Assembly (NCBI GenBank): GCA_903879715.1
Contig: CAIRMR010000056.1
Span: 1 to 64,000, forward strand
Direction of reading: 5' to 3'
Length of the DNA: 64,000 nucleotides
DNA from: an uncultured Bacteroidales bacterium
GTDB lineage: Bacteria > Bacteroidota > Bacteroidia > Bacteroidales > UBA4417
Positions 1-9,681 of the stretch are shown piece after piece. Made by a program: the position numbers and the translations under genes. Numbering within the stretch: position 1 is the first letter of the stretch; every line of letters starts with the position of its first letter. The notes below the pieces were generated by a model. The model saw only the letters and a list, made by a program, of their open reading frames with translations, did not search any database and was not told the origin of the DNA.

Positions 1-59
1 AAAACCATTCCGCCCCAAGGCGTTATCGCTTTGCTGGTATAGGCTATATCAAATTCCAT
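1..59 (-). CDS. IS1380-family transposase, first 19 codons only
   Basis: The minus strand reads from ATG at 59 into the left edge with no stop. The peptide begins MEFDIAYTSKAITPWGGMV. An (I/L)TPWGG(M/I) segment close to the N-terminus is what I know from IS1380-group DDE transposases, including those common in Bacteroidota. No catalytic residue lies in the visible part. The call depends on one short motif, and whether the gene is intact cannot be judged. Confidence 0.5.
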   Translation of the reverse strand, partial: MEFDIAYTSKAITPWGGMV

Positions 60-136
60 AGGCTAGTTTTCTCTATTGCTACGCATTAGGATTTCTTGGC
101 ATGAAGGTACTAAATATTTCTATTGCGGAATCTGGG
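1..136 (-). mobile_element. Terminal end of an IS1380-like insertion sequence (partial)
   Basis: The first 59 bases encode the N-terminus of a transposase on the minus strand. About 60 bases outside its start lies a candidate terminal repeat, which read outward-in on the minus strand is CCCAGATTCCGCAATA (121-136). The element runs off the left edge, so the other terminus and the target duplication cannot be checked. From 137 to the first gene at 399 I see no coding sequence. The family assignment rests on the transposase N-terminus only. Confidence 0.5.
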
Positions 137-348
137 TTTAACTTGAAGTATCGATAATTTTATCTGCTTTTCTTTAACACAATATTTGTGCGGATTTGTA
201 TGCCGCAGAAAGTACGCAGGTAACTATCCATAATTAAATGTGCTTGCTGAATCGAAATCCGGTGATCCCTTATGTCTTAAAAATTCTAAAAATCCAGCTG
301 CATTCCCGGGTTCAATGCTGGTTTTTAAAACCAAACGTTCATTTTCGT

Positions 349-356
349 TAACTTTG
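349..356 (+). promoter_or_regulatory. Bacteroidota -7 box (TAACTTTG)
   Basis: TAACTTTG matches the Bacteroidota -7 consensus TAnnTTTG and lies 42 bases ahead of the start codon at 399. No clear TTTG sits about 20 bases upstream, only a T-run at 322-326, so the -33 half is weak. Confidence 0.4.
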
Positions 357-398
357 CTGCGTCGTGCAGCAGTCTAAACAATACTAACTCCAGTCAGG

Positions 399-740
399 AT
401 GAGCGAAAAAGTTGATCAGTTTAACGAATACCGAAGCAAGATGAATGACCGCATTCTTTCGGTTGATAATAAAGTAGTGAAACGCATTTTTAACGTTGAT
501 ACCAACGCTTATACCGATGGTGCTTTACCTGTAAAAACCAAGGAGTTAATGGGCCTGGTTGCTTCACTGGTATTGCGTTGCGACGACTGTGTTAAATATC
601 ATCTGTTGAAATGCAAGGAAAATAACGTTTCGGAAGAGGAGCTTTTTGAAGTAATGGGAATTGCTACCCTTGTGGGTGGGACCATTGTTGTTCCTCATAT
701 GCGAAGAGCCGTTGAGTTTTGGGATGAACTGCTTGTATGA
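399..740 (+). CDS. Carboxymuconolactone decarboxylase-family (AhpD-like) protein
   Basis: The 113-residue protein matches the short CMD/AhpD fold. It has a helical core and a C-x2-C-x3-H motif at C61, C64 and H68 (RCDDCVKYH), the redox-active signature of AhpD-type alkylhydroperoxidases. A further Cys is at 72. Stand-alone proteins of this kind are thought to act as cytoplasmic thiol-dependent peroxidases or reductants, but the substrate cannot be read from sequence. It starts at ATG 399, 42 bases after a TAnnTTTG box. No obvious operon partner is present: the next gene begins 190 bases downstream and encodes an envelope protein. True muconolactone decarboxylation is unlikely given the CxxC motif. 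Confidence 0.8.
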   Translation: MSEKVDQFNEYRSKMNDRILSVDNKVVKRIFNVDTNAYTDGALPVKTKELMGLVASLVLRCDDCVKYHLLKCKENNVSEEELFEVMGIATLVGGTIVVPHMRRAVEFWDELLV

Positions 741-930
741 CAAAAACATATGGCAGACTGTCGCGATTTTTTTAACCATATCCCGTAATCGGACTGTCAG
801 CTGAACTGCCTTTCTTTAAATAAAAATAGTGTGTAATGTATTTGTATAAAGGTAGTTAATGATAATTTCATCAAAATCATGTTACTTGCGGTAGCATAAA
901 TGGCATGTGTTTTGATTAACGCTTTAAACC

Positions 931-3435
931 ATGAATAATAAGTTATTAAAAGATTTAGTTCTATTCCCATTTTTAAGCCTGCTGCTTTTTCTGGTTTCGG
1001 GTTCTATTACACCTTGTAATGCCCAGGAAATTACTAAAATAATGGGCATAGTTCGCGATGCTCAAACCGGCGATACTCTCCCGTTTGTGAGTGTATATTT
1101 TAAAAATACACAGATAGGTTCCACCACCGGTTTTGATGGCCGTTTTTCACTCGAATCGCGCAAAGGAACTGATACGCTGGTTGCGTCATACATTGGGTTT
1201 GCTACAGCGTATATTCCTATTCAACGGAACCGGTTCCAGGTCATAGATATACAAATGGAATCCGAACGATATGAGCTTTCAGGAGTGGTAATACGGCCAG
1301 GTGAAAATCCGGCGGAGGTACTGCTTCGCAAAATCATTGACAACAAGCCCGCTAATGATCCTGACAAAGTTGAATCATTTCAGTGCCAGGCTTATACCAA
1401 AATGCAGTTTGATGCCAATAACCTGACTGATAAATTCAAAAACCGCAAAATCCTGGAACCATTCAAGTTTGTATTCGAACAAATGGACACCAGTGTAGTT
1501 AACGGTAAGGTTTATCTCCCGATCATGATGTCCGAATCGTTCTCGGATTTATATTTCCGCAAAACTCCCAGGGAAAGAAAAGAAATTATAAAGGCTTCCC
1601 AGGTATCCGGTGTTGACAATGCGAGTATATCGCAGTTTGTCGGAAATATGGCGCAAAATGTTAAGGTATACGACAATTTTATCAGCCTGTTTCAGAAGAA
1701 TTTTGTGAGCCCGATTTCAAATTTCGGTCTGCTGTATTATAAGTACTACCTGGTTGATTCAACATTTATCGGCAACAAATGGTGCTATAATGTTATGTTC
1801 AAGCCACGAAGGAAACAGGAATTTGCGTTTACCGGCAACTTTTGGGTTAACGATACTTCCTATGCCATCAAAAAACTTGATATGCGCATGGTTGGTGATG
1901 CCAATATCAATTTTATAAATGACATGGCCATCACACAGGAATTTGATATTGCAAGCAATGGTCAGTGGATGCTCTCGCGCGAACAAACCATCGCCGACTT
2001 TAATGTGATTGAAGACGCAAAAGTTACCATGGGATTTTTTGGTACCCGTACCGTCCTGTATTCTAACTATGATTTTTCGCCGGTTCGCGACCCTAAAATT
2101 TATTCTATGCCCAATAACATCATTGTGATGGATGACGCAAACCGTAAAGGCACTGAATTCTGGCAAAAATCAAGGCCCGAAGCACTCACACACCGCGAAT
2201 CAGGAGTTTACAGGCTGAGCGATACATTAAAACAGATGCCAATTTTCAGAACGTATCTGGATGTTATTAAAATGATAGCAACCGGCTATTATATAAAAGG
2301 AAATTTTGAATGGGGCCCCTATGCGTCAACCTACAGTTTTAACCAGCAGGAAGGTAACCGATTCAGGATTGGCGGACGTACCAGCAACGATTTTTCTACC
2401 CGTGTGATGCTTGATGGTTATCTCGCTTATGGCACAAACGACAACAAATTGAAATATCACGCGGGATTTATGTATATGCTGGATAAAACACCAGACCGTG
2501 TGTTGAGTGGTTCGTATAAATATGATGTGGAACAACTGGGTATGGCCGAAGGAGGATTCCGGTCTGACTTTATTCTGAATTCACTTTTCAGGCGTAATCC
2601 GCAGGATAAGCTTTCGATGGTTACGGAATATAAGGGAGCCTATAAACATGAGTGGTTCACAGGGCTTTCCAATACTTTTACGGTTACCAACCGCAGTATT
2701 TTTACCATTGGCGGCGCGGGAATAAAGGTATATGATTCCGATAGCCAGGATTATGTGGAGCGAACGAAAATTGTCACTACCGATTTATCCCTCGAAATGC
2801 ATTATGGCTATCGCGAAAAAGTATTGGCAGGCGAATTTGAAAGAATAATTGTCAGTTCTCCATATCCTGTTTTCAATCTAAAATATACATATGGAGTTAA
2901 AGGATTGTTTAACGGGCAATACGAATATCACAGGCTAAGTTTTAATGCGACGCAATGGTTCAGTTTCCTGTCGGCAGGTTGGCTCAAATATACGGTCGAA
3001 GCCGGGAAAACCTGGGGAACACTACCTTTCCCGCTCCTGAACATATATGGTGGAAACGAAACTTTTTATCATGATGATTATGCATTTAACCTGATGAATT
3101 ACTACGAGTTTGTCAGCGACGAATATGCTACGTATAATGTAGTATATCATATGCAGGGCTTTTTGCTCAATCGAATTCCTGCCATACGCAAATTGAAATG
3201 GCGTGAAGTACTGGCAGTAAAAGGGGCAGTGGGGCAAACTTCAGCTGACAACATATTATATAATCAATTACCAGAGGGTAGCTATTTTATCAGCAAACCT
3301 TATATGGAAGCAAGCGCGGGAGTTGAGAATATTTTCCGCTTTATCCGTGTTGATGCTGTGTGGCGGTTATTTTACAATGATCATCCTGATGTCAAGCCTT
3401 TCGGAGTCATGGTTTCAATGAATTTCGACTTTTAG
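931..3435 (+). CDS. DUF5686 outer-membrane protein with carboxypeptidase-regulatory-like domain
   Basis: The 834-residue protein has a signal peptide (about 1-32, hydrophobic core then CNAQE). A carboxypeptidase-regulatory-like beta-sandwich follows at about 37-110 (GIVRDAQTGDTLPFVSV, then GRFSLES and a VASYIGF strand). The rest is a long DUF5686-type region rich in aromatic beta strands that ends in a strand with terminal Phe (MVSMNFDF), as expected for an outer-membrane barrel inserted by BamA. Families of this architecture are widespread and functionally uncharacterised in Bacteroidota. It is not a canonical TonB receptor, since no plug domain is seen. It stands alone between a small CMD gene and lptB. 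Confidence 0.75.
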   Translation: MNNKLLKDLVLFPFLSLLLFLVSGSITPCNAQEITKIMGIVRDAQTGDTLPFVSVYFKNTQIGSTTGFDGRFSLESRKGTDTLVASYIGFATAYIPIQRNRFQVIDIQMESERYELSGVVIRPGENPAEVLLRKIIDNKPANDPDKVESFQCQAYTKMQFDANNLTDKFKNRKILEPFKFVFEQMDTSVVNGKVYLPIMMSESFSDLYFRKTPRERKEIIKASQVSGVDNASISQFVGNMAQNVKVYDNFISLFQKNFVSPISNFGLLYYKYYLVDSTFIGNKWCYNVMFKPRRKQEFAFTGNFWVNDTSYAIKKLDMRMVGDANINFINDMAITQEFDIASNGQWMLSREQTIADFNVIEDAKVTMGFFGTRTVLYSNYDFSPVRDPKIYSMPNNIIVMDDANRKGTEFWQKSRPEALTHRESGVYRLSDTLKQMPIFRTYLDVIKMIATGYYIKGNFEWGPYASTYSFNQQEGNRFRIGGRTSNDFSTRVMLDGYLAYGTNDNKLKYHAGFMYMLDKTPDRVLSGSYKYDVEQLGMAEGGFRSDFILNSLFRRNPQDKLSMVTEYKGAYKHEWFTGLSNTFTVTNRSIFTIGGAGIKVYDSDSQDYVERTKIVTTDLSLEMHYGYREKVLAGEFERIIVSSPYPVFNLKYTYGVKGLFNGQYEYHRLSFNATQWFSFLSAGWLKYTVEAGKTWGTLPFPLLNIYGGNETFYHDDYAFNLMNYYEFVSDEYATYNVVYHMQGFLLNRIPAIRKLKWREVLAVKGAVGQTSADNILYNQLPEGSYFISKPYMEASAGVENIFRFIRVDAVWRLFYNDHPDVKPFGVMVSMNFDF

Positions 3436-3817
3436 AATTTAATCTTAAAAAAATACTCACTCAGTTCAATTTTCCCTGAAACTTTGAACCGGGTACTCCT
3501 CTCAGGCCAATGACTTCTAGTTAAGGGTCTTTCTTTTGAATGTCGAACAAGGAACATCGATTTTTGATTTCAGAAGTTTCGCTAACTCATCGATTCAAAT
3601 CGAAAATCGTTAATCCTTGTTCTTAAATCAATAACTGCATAACTAAACGATATTACCCTTAGGACTTTACCAATAAATACCAATAGGTTTTGATCGTTGA
3701 AAGCCGCAGGCATTTGAACTTTTTTTAACTTCTGATAATATATGCTGTCCCGCGCGATAAACCGCGTCTTTAACTCAACAACAAATTTTACTACCTTTAC
3801 CGCGTGAATGAATCCAT
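3436..3817. other. Intergenic region with a long inverted repeat
   Basis: This 382-base gap ahead of lptB has no coding sequence that I can support. It holds the imperfect inverted repeat described at 3545-3622. Close to the lptB start, TACCTTTA at about 3791-3798 resembles a -7 box with its last base changed. Confidence 0.4.
3545..3622. repeat. Imperfect inverted repeat, arms of about 26 bases
   Basis: The left arm (3545-3570) starts GAACAAGGAACATCGA. The right arm (3597-3622) is its near-complement, ending AATCCTTGTTC. The sequence ATCCTTGTTCTTAAATC at 3613-3629 recurs exactly at 62892-62908 in another intergenic region, so this is a dispersed repeat family. A transcript could form a large hairpin between the DUF5686 gene and lptB. 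Confidence 0.6.
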
Positions 3818-4543
3818 ATGATATTACGTACCGAAGATTTAGTTAAAAAATACCGTCAGCGCACTGTTGTTAACCATGTATCTATACAGGTTGAACAGGG
3901 TGAAATCGTAGGTCTGCTTGGCCCCAACGGAGCCGGTAAAACAACTTCTTTTTACATTATTGTAGGTTTGATCAAGCCGTTACAGGGAAGAGTATTCCTG
4001 GATGACCGCGACATAACGGATGAGCCTGTATACCGCCGCGCGCAAATCGGGATTGGATACCTGGCACAGGAAGCGTCAGTTTTTCGTAAACTTAGCGTAG
4101 AGGATAACATTATGGCTGTCCTGGAATTCACCAAGCTGAAAAAGGCTGAGCAGAAAGAAAAACTCGAGTCCTTATTGGAAGAGTTCGGATTAAACCATGT
4201 GCGAAAAAACATGGGAATTCAGCTTTCGGGAGGCGAACGCCGTCGTACCGAAATAGCCCGCGCACTGGCTACTGATCCGAAATTCATTCTGCTCGACGAA
4301 CCCTTTGCAGGCGTTGATCCAATTGCCGTTGAAGATATTCAGAATATTGTTATCAAGCTTAAAGCTAAAAATATCGGTATCCTCATTACCGACCACAACG
4401 TTCACGAAACCTTGAATATTACTGATCGTGCCTATTTGCTGTTTGAAGGTTCAGTACTGAAATCCGGTTCTGCTGAAGAACTTGCTGCCGATGAACAGGT
4501 ACGTAAAGTTTACCTGGGTAGCAATTTCGAATTGCGCAGGTAA
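3818..4543 (+). CDS. lptB: LPS export ABC transporter ATP-binding protein LptB
   Basis: The 241-residue ABC ATPase powers extraction of lipopolysaccharide from the inner membrane together with LptFG and the LptC/A/D bridge. All nucleotide-binding motifs are present: Walker [10 protein letters not shown] at 35-43, Q-loop near Q84, signature LSGGE at 136-140, Walker B FILLDE at 156-161 and the switch His at 193 (ITDHN). The VGLIKP and GIGYLAQE segments and the DPIAVEDIQ stretch after Walker B are typical of LptB rather than of other ABC ATPases. Length is the family norm. The permease genes are not adjacent, which is common in Bacteroidota. The start is ATG 3818 without a clear Shine-Dalgarno. 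Confidence 0.93.
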   Translation: MILRTEDLVKKYRQRTVVNHVSIQVEQGEIVGLLGPNGAGKTTSFYIIVGLIKPLQGRVFLDDRDITDEPVYRRAQIGIGYLAQEASVFRKLSVEDNIMAVLEFTKLKKAEQKEKLESLLEEFGLNHVRKNMGIQLSGGERRRTEIARALATDPKFILLDEPFAGVDPIAVEDIQNIVIKLKAKNIGILITDHNVHETLNITDRAYLLFEGSVLKSGSAEELAADEQVRKVYLGSNFELRR

Positions 4544-4683
4544 TTTCCCCCTTTTTTCCCTTTCTGCAATATTGATTTAAGGTGTAGCGTTGGTAGCTGT
4601 ATAGGATTCGTGATACAATTCCGGGTATTTAAATCTGGCAGCTAATTTCTGATATATTAGAAAGGTTACATATATTTACAGTA

Positions 4684-7600
4684 ATGAAAAAGCTGAAAAT
4701 TTACCTTTTGTTGATTTTGCTCTCCATTAATCTTAGTGGCTGGGCACAACAACTGTATTTTAATCACCTTTCGGTAAATAATGGATTGTCACAAGGCGTA
4801 AACAATTGTATTTACAGGGATTCAAAAGGATTTGTATGGATTAGCTCATTCGATGGGCTCAACCGTTTTGATGGTTTAAACTGCATTAACTTCCGGTCAG
4901 CTGTAACTGAAAAGAATGGCTTAACAGGAACACTTTTCTTAAATATTCTTGAGGATAAAAATTCAAACCTGTGGATTGGGAGTAATGCCGGACTGAATTT
5001 GTATAACCGCAGGCTCGATAGGTTTCAGAACTTCAGGATTGAAAGTAGCAGAAATGACGAACGGTTTTATTCGCCATTCTATATTGATGATAAAAACAAT
5101 GTCTGGCTCCAGTCGGGATCAAGTATTTATATTTTTAACCCGGCAAATAAAACTTTTACTTTTCTTGATAACTTCTTCCCGCCCGGTAACCTGATTGTGA
5201 AACCTCAGTCTGCCGGGATTTTTCAATCGTTACAAAAGATATTTGTAATTTATAATAACCTGCCAGTATTATGGGAGGGCCAAATTTCAGGGCAGAAAAT
5301 TAACTGGCAGGCAACAAAGCTGTCTGTTCCGGTGGTTAAAATATTAACTGTTTTGCAAACAGCGAATACGGGTTTTTGGCTTGGCACCAATTCAGGTCTG
5401 TTCCTGTATCAAAATAATAAACAACGGTATTGTATTAATCACTTTGCAGATGTTGAAATAAAAAATGTTTCTGTTTTACACCTCGACCAGAAAGGTACGC
5501 TATGGGCAGGAACAAACCAACAGGGAATATTCACTGTCGATACCGCTACCGGAAAGGTTAAAAATCATTATGCTCATTCAGTTTATAACTCGTACGCGCT
5601 TGCCGGAAACCAGATTCAATATATCGCCACAGATGATAAAGGCGATTTATGGGTTTCGGTGTGGGGGAAAGGAGTCGATTTTACCAGCTTAAACAGGTTC
5701 CGGTTCAATCAGAATGTTACAAAAGAAGAAGCCGGTCATGTTGGTTCCGACAATTTTATTCGCTCCATCATACACGTAAACAATGAGTTCTGGTGTGCTA
5801 CACAATCGAGCGGGATACTTGTCCTTGACGAAAATAAAAAGATAAAAAGTTTTTTACGGACTGGATTGCCTTTGTCCATAGAACATTTATCGGTTGATAA
5901 AAACAATAATGTTTGGGCTGCAACCTTCGAAGGGTTATTCCTGATTGATCCAAGTACGAAAAAGGTTACAAAGTTGCCGGACAATAAAAGTGGATATAGT
6001 CCGGGTTCGGATCAGTACAATTATATCAGTAGTCTGCCAAACGGCTCAATGCTGGCTTCAACCAATGCGGGTTTGTTCATCATTGCCAGGATTAACAATA
6101 AGTATCAGGTCAGACCTGCAAAAGGCATAGTAAAAGGTAAAGATGTATACCTGACAACCTATGTTGACCGGTTGAATCAGATCTATATTTCACGGGCCTT
6201 TAAAGGTTTTACAGTGTATAAATTTGAAGGTGATTCGCTGGTAGTATTGAAGGAATTTCCTTTGGAGGCAACAATCAAGTGTTTCAATGAGTCATCAGAC
6301 AGCAATTTATGGATTGGCAGCACAATTGGCATGATCAGGTTCGATAATTACAAGTTAAAATCAGAGTATTTATATACAACTGCCGATGGATTGAGCAATC
6401 AATATATTTATGGCATTGTTGCTGATGGTCGTAATTTGTGGCTAAGCACCAATGCCGGTATCAATTTTTTTGATTTCAGGAGCAATACAGTTAAAACCTT
6501 TTCGGCAGGTGATGGCTTGCAAAGCAACGAATACAATACATATTCCTATTACAAGACCAGCAAAAGTGAAATCTTGTTCGGCGGTGTAAATGGATTAAAC
6601 TCTTTTTACCCGGCCGATTTCAAGAACAATTCATATCCCCCCCAACTCATTCTTACCGGTCTGCAGATAAATGATACAGCTTTCAACCCCCGGATCAACC
6701 CGTCAGAAATAGAAGACCTTAGCCTTGAATATAAACAAAACACAGTAAGTTTTCAGTTTACCGTCATTCATTTTGCTAATGTTGACGGGAATACTCTTAG
6801 CTATATACTGGAAGGATATGATAAATCGTGGATTCGTATTGCCAGCAAGGCACAGATCCGTTTTGCCAATCTTCCGCCAGGTCATTACACATTGAAAGTG
6901 AGGGCATTTAATGCGGATGGAATCCAAGCCATTAAAATCTACTCCTTGCCATTAACCATAAAAGCGCCATGGTGGCAGAGCTGGTGGTTCAGGCTTATTG
7001 CTTTGCTAATTATGGCTGGATTGATGATCCTGGTTGTTCGAAATTATACCAACCGCCGTCTCGAAAAACAAAGATCTGAACTTGAAAAAACACAGGCAAT
7101 TGAAAAAGAACGCAACCGCATCAGCCGTGATATGCACGACGATCTCGGAAGTGGCCTTACCATAATCGCTATACTCAGTGAAGTTGTAAAAAAACAATTA
7201 TCAAATCCTGTCAAAGCAAAAGAAACGCTTGAAAAGATTGCTGTTTCGTCGAGAGACCTTGTTGATAACCTGCAGGATATCATCTGGGTACTTAATCCGC
7301 AAAACGATACAGTTGAAAGTCTTTCGTCGTATATCCGTGAATATGGACTTAAATATTTTGAGCCGCTTTCGGTACAACTTGAATTTGAGTATCCCGAACT
7401 GTTTTCAAACTGCCATTTAAGTGAAGAGCAACGTCGCAATATATTTTTAACCGTTAAAGAAAGTTTTAACAACATAGCGAAATATGCCTGGTGTAATAAA
7501 GTGACTGTTAAAATTGAGGAAAATTCAACAGGTATTCTGCTCAGTATTAAAGATGATGGAAAGGGATTCGATGTTAACAAAGTCCGGTTATTTGCCAATG

Positions 7601-7698
7601 GCTTAAAAAATATGCAGCACCGGATTGAGCAGGTAGGCGGGAGTTATTCCATCAGTTCCGAACCTGGAAACGGAACCTTAACTGAGATAAAAATTTAG
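4684..7698 (+). CDS. Two-component regulator propeller sensor histidine kinase (NarL/HisKA_3 class)
   Basis: The 1004-residue protein has a signal peptide (1-21, ending WAQQ) and a large periplasmic part built of repeated propeller blades with recurring FVWISS, LWIGS and LWAGT strands (about 25-650). A Y_Y_Y-type beta-sandwich (about 670-760) and one membrane helix near 766-787 follow. The cytoplasmic kinase has a HisKA_3 box RDMHDDLGSGL with phosphoacceptor H818 and an HATPase domain with N box and GKGFD (about 905-1004). The related SusR/BT-type hybrid sensors in Bacteroidota sense oligosaccharides; this one is not hybrid and pairs with the LuxR-type regulator 85 bases downstream. The ligand is unknown. 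Confidence 0.9.
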   Translation: MKKLKIYLLLILLSINLSGWAQQLYFNHLSVNNGLSQGVNNCIYRDSKGFVWISSFDGLNRFDGLNCINFRSAVTEKNGLTGTLFLNILEDKNSNLWIGSNAGLNLYNRRLDRFQNFRIESSRNDERFYSPFYIDDKNNVWLQSGSSIYIFNPANKTFTFLDNFFPPGNLIVKPQSAGIFQSLQKIFVIYNNLPVLWEGQISGQKINWQATKLSVPVVKILTVLQTANTGFWLGTNSGLFLYQNNKQRYCINHFADVEIKNVSVLHLDQKGTLWAGTNQQGIFTVDTATGKVKNHYAHSVYNSYALAGNQIQYIATDDKGDLWVSVWGKGVDFTSLNRFRFNQNVTKEEAGHVGSDNFIRSIIHVNNEFWCATQSSGILVLDENKKIKSFLRTGLPLSIEHLSVDKNNNVWAATFEGLFLIDPSTKKVTKLPDNKSGYSPGSDQYNYISSLPNGSMLASTNAGLFIIARINNKYQVRPAKGIVKGKDVYLTTYVDRLNQIYISRAFKGFTVYKFEGDSLVVLKEFPLEATIKCFNESSDSNLWIGSTIGMIRFDNYKLKSEYLYTTADGLSNQYIYGIVADGRNLWLSTNAGINFFDFRSNTVKTFSAGDGLQSNEYNTYSYYKTSKSEILFGGVNGLNSFYPADFKNNSYPPQLILTGLQINDTAFNPRINPSEIEDLSLEYKQNTVSFQFTVIHFANVDGNTLSYILEGYDKSWIRIASKAQIRFANLPPGHYTLKVRAFNADGIQAIKIYSLPLTIKAPWWQSWWFRLIALLIMAGLMILVVRNYTNRRLEKQRSELEKTQAIEKERNRISRDMHDDLGSGLTIIAILSEVVKKQLSNPVKAKETLEKIAVSSRDLVDNLQDIIWVLNPQNDTVESLSSYIREYGLKYFEPLSVQLEFEYPELFSNCHLSEEQRRNIFLTVKESFNNIAKYAWCNKVTVKIEENSTGILLSIKDDGKGFDVNKVRLFANGLKNMQHRIEQVGGSYSISSEPGNGTLTEIKI

Positions 7699-7741
7699 AG
7701 TGTAACCCTTTTTTGTTACAGAAAAAACTTGCAAGATGATT

Positions 7742-7749
7742 TATCTTTG
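7742..7749 (+). promoter_or_regulatory. Bacteroidota -7 box (TATCTTTG) before the response regulator
   Basis: TATCTTTG lies 35 bases upstream of the ATG at 7784. A TTTG at 7712-7715 is 26 bases away, longer than the usual spacing of about 20. The regulator may therefore have its own promoter as well as read-through from the kinase gene. Confidence 0.4.
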
Positions 7750-7783
7750 TCATTGAGTAAAATGAATTGAATACGTTTACACT

Positions 7784-8413
7784 ATGATCAGAGTGGTTAT
7801 TATCGAAGATATAAAAGAGATCAGGGAAGGATTGCAGATGCTTATCGATGGCAGCGATGGTTTTGTTTGTGCACAATCATTTGCAACCGGCGAAGAAGCT
7901 TTGGAAAAACTGCCGGGCCAATGTCCTGATGTTGCTTTAATGGATATTAACCTTCCCGGTATAAGCGGGATTGAAGTAGTTCGTCGGCTAAAAACTCAAT
8001 GCAGCAATACGCAATTTATTATGAGCACGGTATATGAAGATGATGAGTCCATCTTCGAATCGCTCAAAGCAGGTGCCAGCGGGTATTTGCTCAAGAAAAC
8101 AGCGCCCGCAAAAATCCTGGATTCTATTATTGAAGTATACCATGGCGGCTCGCCCATGAGTGGCCAGATTGCCAGGAAAGTGATTGCTTCCTTTCAGCAG
8201 AAAGATACAATTGATGGTTCTGAATTACTCACTCAGCGGGAAAAAGAAATTCTTAAATCTTTAGCCAAAGGCTTACGGTATAAAGAAATTGCTGCAGAAT
8301 TTAATATCGGTATCGAAACCGTGCGTTCGCATGCCCGTAATATTTATGAAAAACTACAGGTTCAAAGCCGCATGGATGCCATCAATAAAATAATGGGCAG
8401 GCAGGCGTTTTAA
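7784..8413 (+). CDS. LuxR/NarL-family response regulator
   Basis: The 209-residue protein has a receiver domain (1-120) and a C-terminal LuxR helix-turn-helix (about 143-205). The acidic pocket E8/D9, phosphoacceptor D54 (LMDINLPG) and conserved Lys (YLLKKTAP) are present. The DNA-binding domain shows the LTQREKEIL start and the KEIAAEFNIGIETVRSH recognition region. It follows the propeller kinase on the same strand, and HisKA_3 kinases normally pair with NarL-type regulators, so the two very likely form one phosphorelay. Target genes are unknown; the nearby lipoprotein gene at 8799 is convergent, not an obvious target. Confidence 0.92.
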   Translation: MIRVVIIEDIKEIREGLQMLIDGSDGFVCAQSFATGEEALEKLPGQCPDVALMDINLPGISGIEVVRRLKTQCSNTQFIMSTVYEDDESIFESLKAGASGYLLKKTAPAKILDSIIEVYHGGSPMSGQIARKVIASFQQKDTIDGSELLTQREKEILKSLAKGLRYKEIAAEFNIGIETVRSHARNIYEKLQVQSRMDAINKIMGRQAF

Positions 8414-8798
8414 ACTTCTTGTTTATTGTTCCGGAAACTTCCTAACTCTATTTAGGGATTTTAAGCTCTTTTGCTTTTTCTGAGAGCCGAAAACAAGTAT
8501 GGGCACAATCATACTTTTCTTGCCGGATCGACCTGTCAAATGACTTTGCAGGAAGCGTTTTATAGCTTAGTAAAACGTGAAAAATAACTTCCCCAATTCA
8601 AATTAATGATACGAACGAAATAGACACTTCACTGGTACAAAAATATGTCGTCCCTACCCAGGATTTATAGGCACTGTTTTAAGCGGGATGTCTGAAACCA
8701 CTTTTTAATCACTACCCGCACTTTTTATATACACTTGTATCATGTAATGACCTCAGGTAATATCTGTGACGGATCGAAAATTCAAATTTCTCAGATCG
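8414..8798. other. Non-coding gap, nothing recognised
   Basis: This 385-base region lies between the convergent regulator and lipoprotein genes. I see no open frame, repeat array, strong hairpin with T-run or promoter box in it. Confidence 0.4.
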
Positions 8799-9512
8799 TT
8801 ATTTCTTCTTTAACGACGGCGCAAACCTGTAATTAATACTTACGCAGAAATTTAAACGACTATAATAATCCGAAAATTCTGTTCTGTCTTTATCTAAAAA
8901 AATCCTCGTTCCATTCAACTGGAAACCAACCTTTAATCTTTCACTTCCCATTCTCATAAAAGCCTGGGGTTCGATAAGGAGTCCATAGGTGGTATATGGG
9001 GTAATATTATCGAATAAAGCTTCTTTCACTTTGGCTTCAAAATACCCGGTTTTTAACCCAAACCCATAATCAATATGAGCCCTTCCAAGGTTTGTTTGCC
9101 CGATGTTCGACTGCACGAAATATATCAGATTGTCGGCATTGTGGAAAGTAGAACTACTATCATCAGTAATTTCAGTGCCTATCCCCTTGCCTAAACCAGC
9201 ATAGATTTCGAAATTCAGATTGGCTTTCGTTTTAGTAAAATACCCGACTGAACCCTGAAAATTATTGTTTTGAGGGTAAGCTGATGCATAAGCCTGTACT
9301 GCAACATGTTGAGCCGGGGCATAAGCTACTGATCCGCTTATTCCCGCCAGCATACTGACTCCACCACTCAGCTGAAGTTCGTTCTTCTCCTGCATCAATG
9401 GAATGCTGACTGGCTGAGGCTCATAAATAGCACACGAATGAACCAGGAAGAAAAATGCAGCCATAAAGAGGATTGAAACCAACCGAAGAATTTTTGCTTT
9501 CATACTATGCAT
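8799..9512 (-). CDS. Hypothetical lipoprotein with beta-barrel-like C-terminus
   Basis: The 237-residue ORF has two possible starts, ATG 9512 or ATG 9503 (MKAKILRL); the second gives the more typical signal peptide. A hydrophobic core leads to the lipobox LVHSC, so the mature protein is probably lipid-anchored at that Cys. The remainder alternates polar and hydrophobic residues with many Gly and Tyr (LQLSGGVSML, YGLLIEPQAF) and ends in a YRFAP strand, suggesting a small beta-sheet or barrel-like domain. I do not recognise the family. It is monocistronic on the minus strand, with pssA upstream in the same orientation 170 bases away. Confidence 0.7.
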   Translation of the reverse strand: MHSMKAKILRLVSILFMAAFFFLVHSCAIYEPQPVSIPLMQEKNELQLSGGVSMLAGISGSVAYAPAQHVAVQAYASAYPQNNNFQGSVGYFTKTKANLNFEIYAGLGKGIGTEITDDSSSTFHNADNLIYFVQSNIGQTNLGRAHIDYGFGLKTGYFEAKVKEALFDNITPYTTYGLLIEPQAFMRMGSERLKVGFQLNGTRIFLDKDRTEFSDYYSRLNFCVSINYRFAPSLKKK

Positions 9513-9681
9513 TTTAAATTGTGATACAGTTTAAGCTCTGGTGATGATTGCAGGAATTACCCAATCAGGATAAACCTGCCACTATTGTCAAATTTCGATT
9601 CTCAACACAAATAATAGTCAATAGTTTATTTTTCTCCGTTTCCTGATTTACATATATACCATCTGTATAAAATTGATGGAA

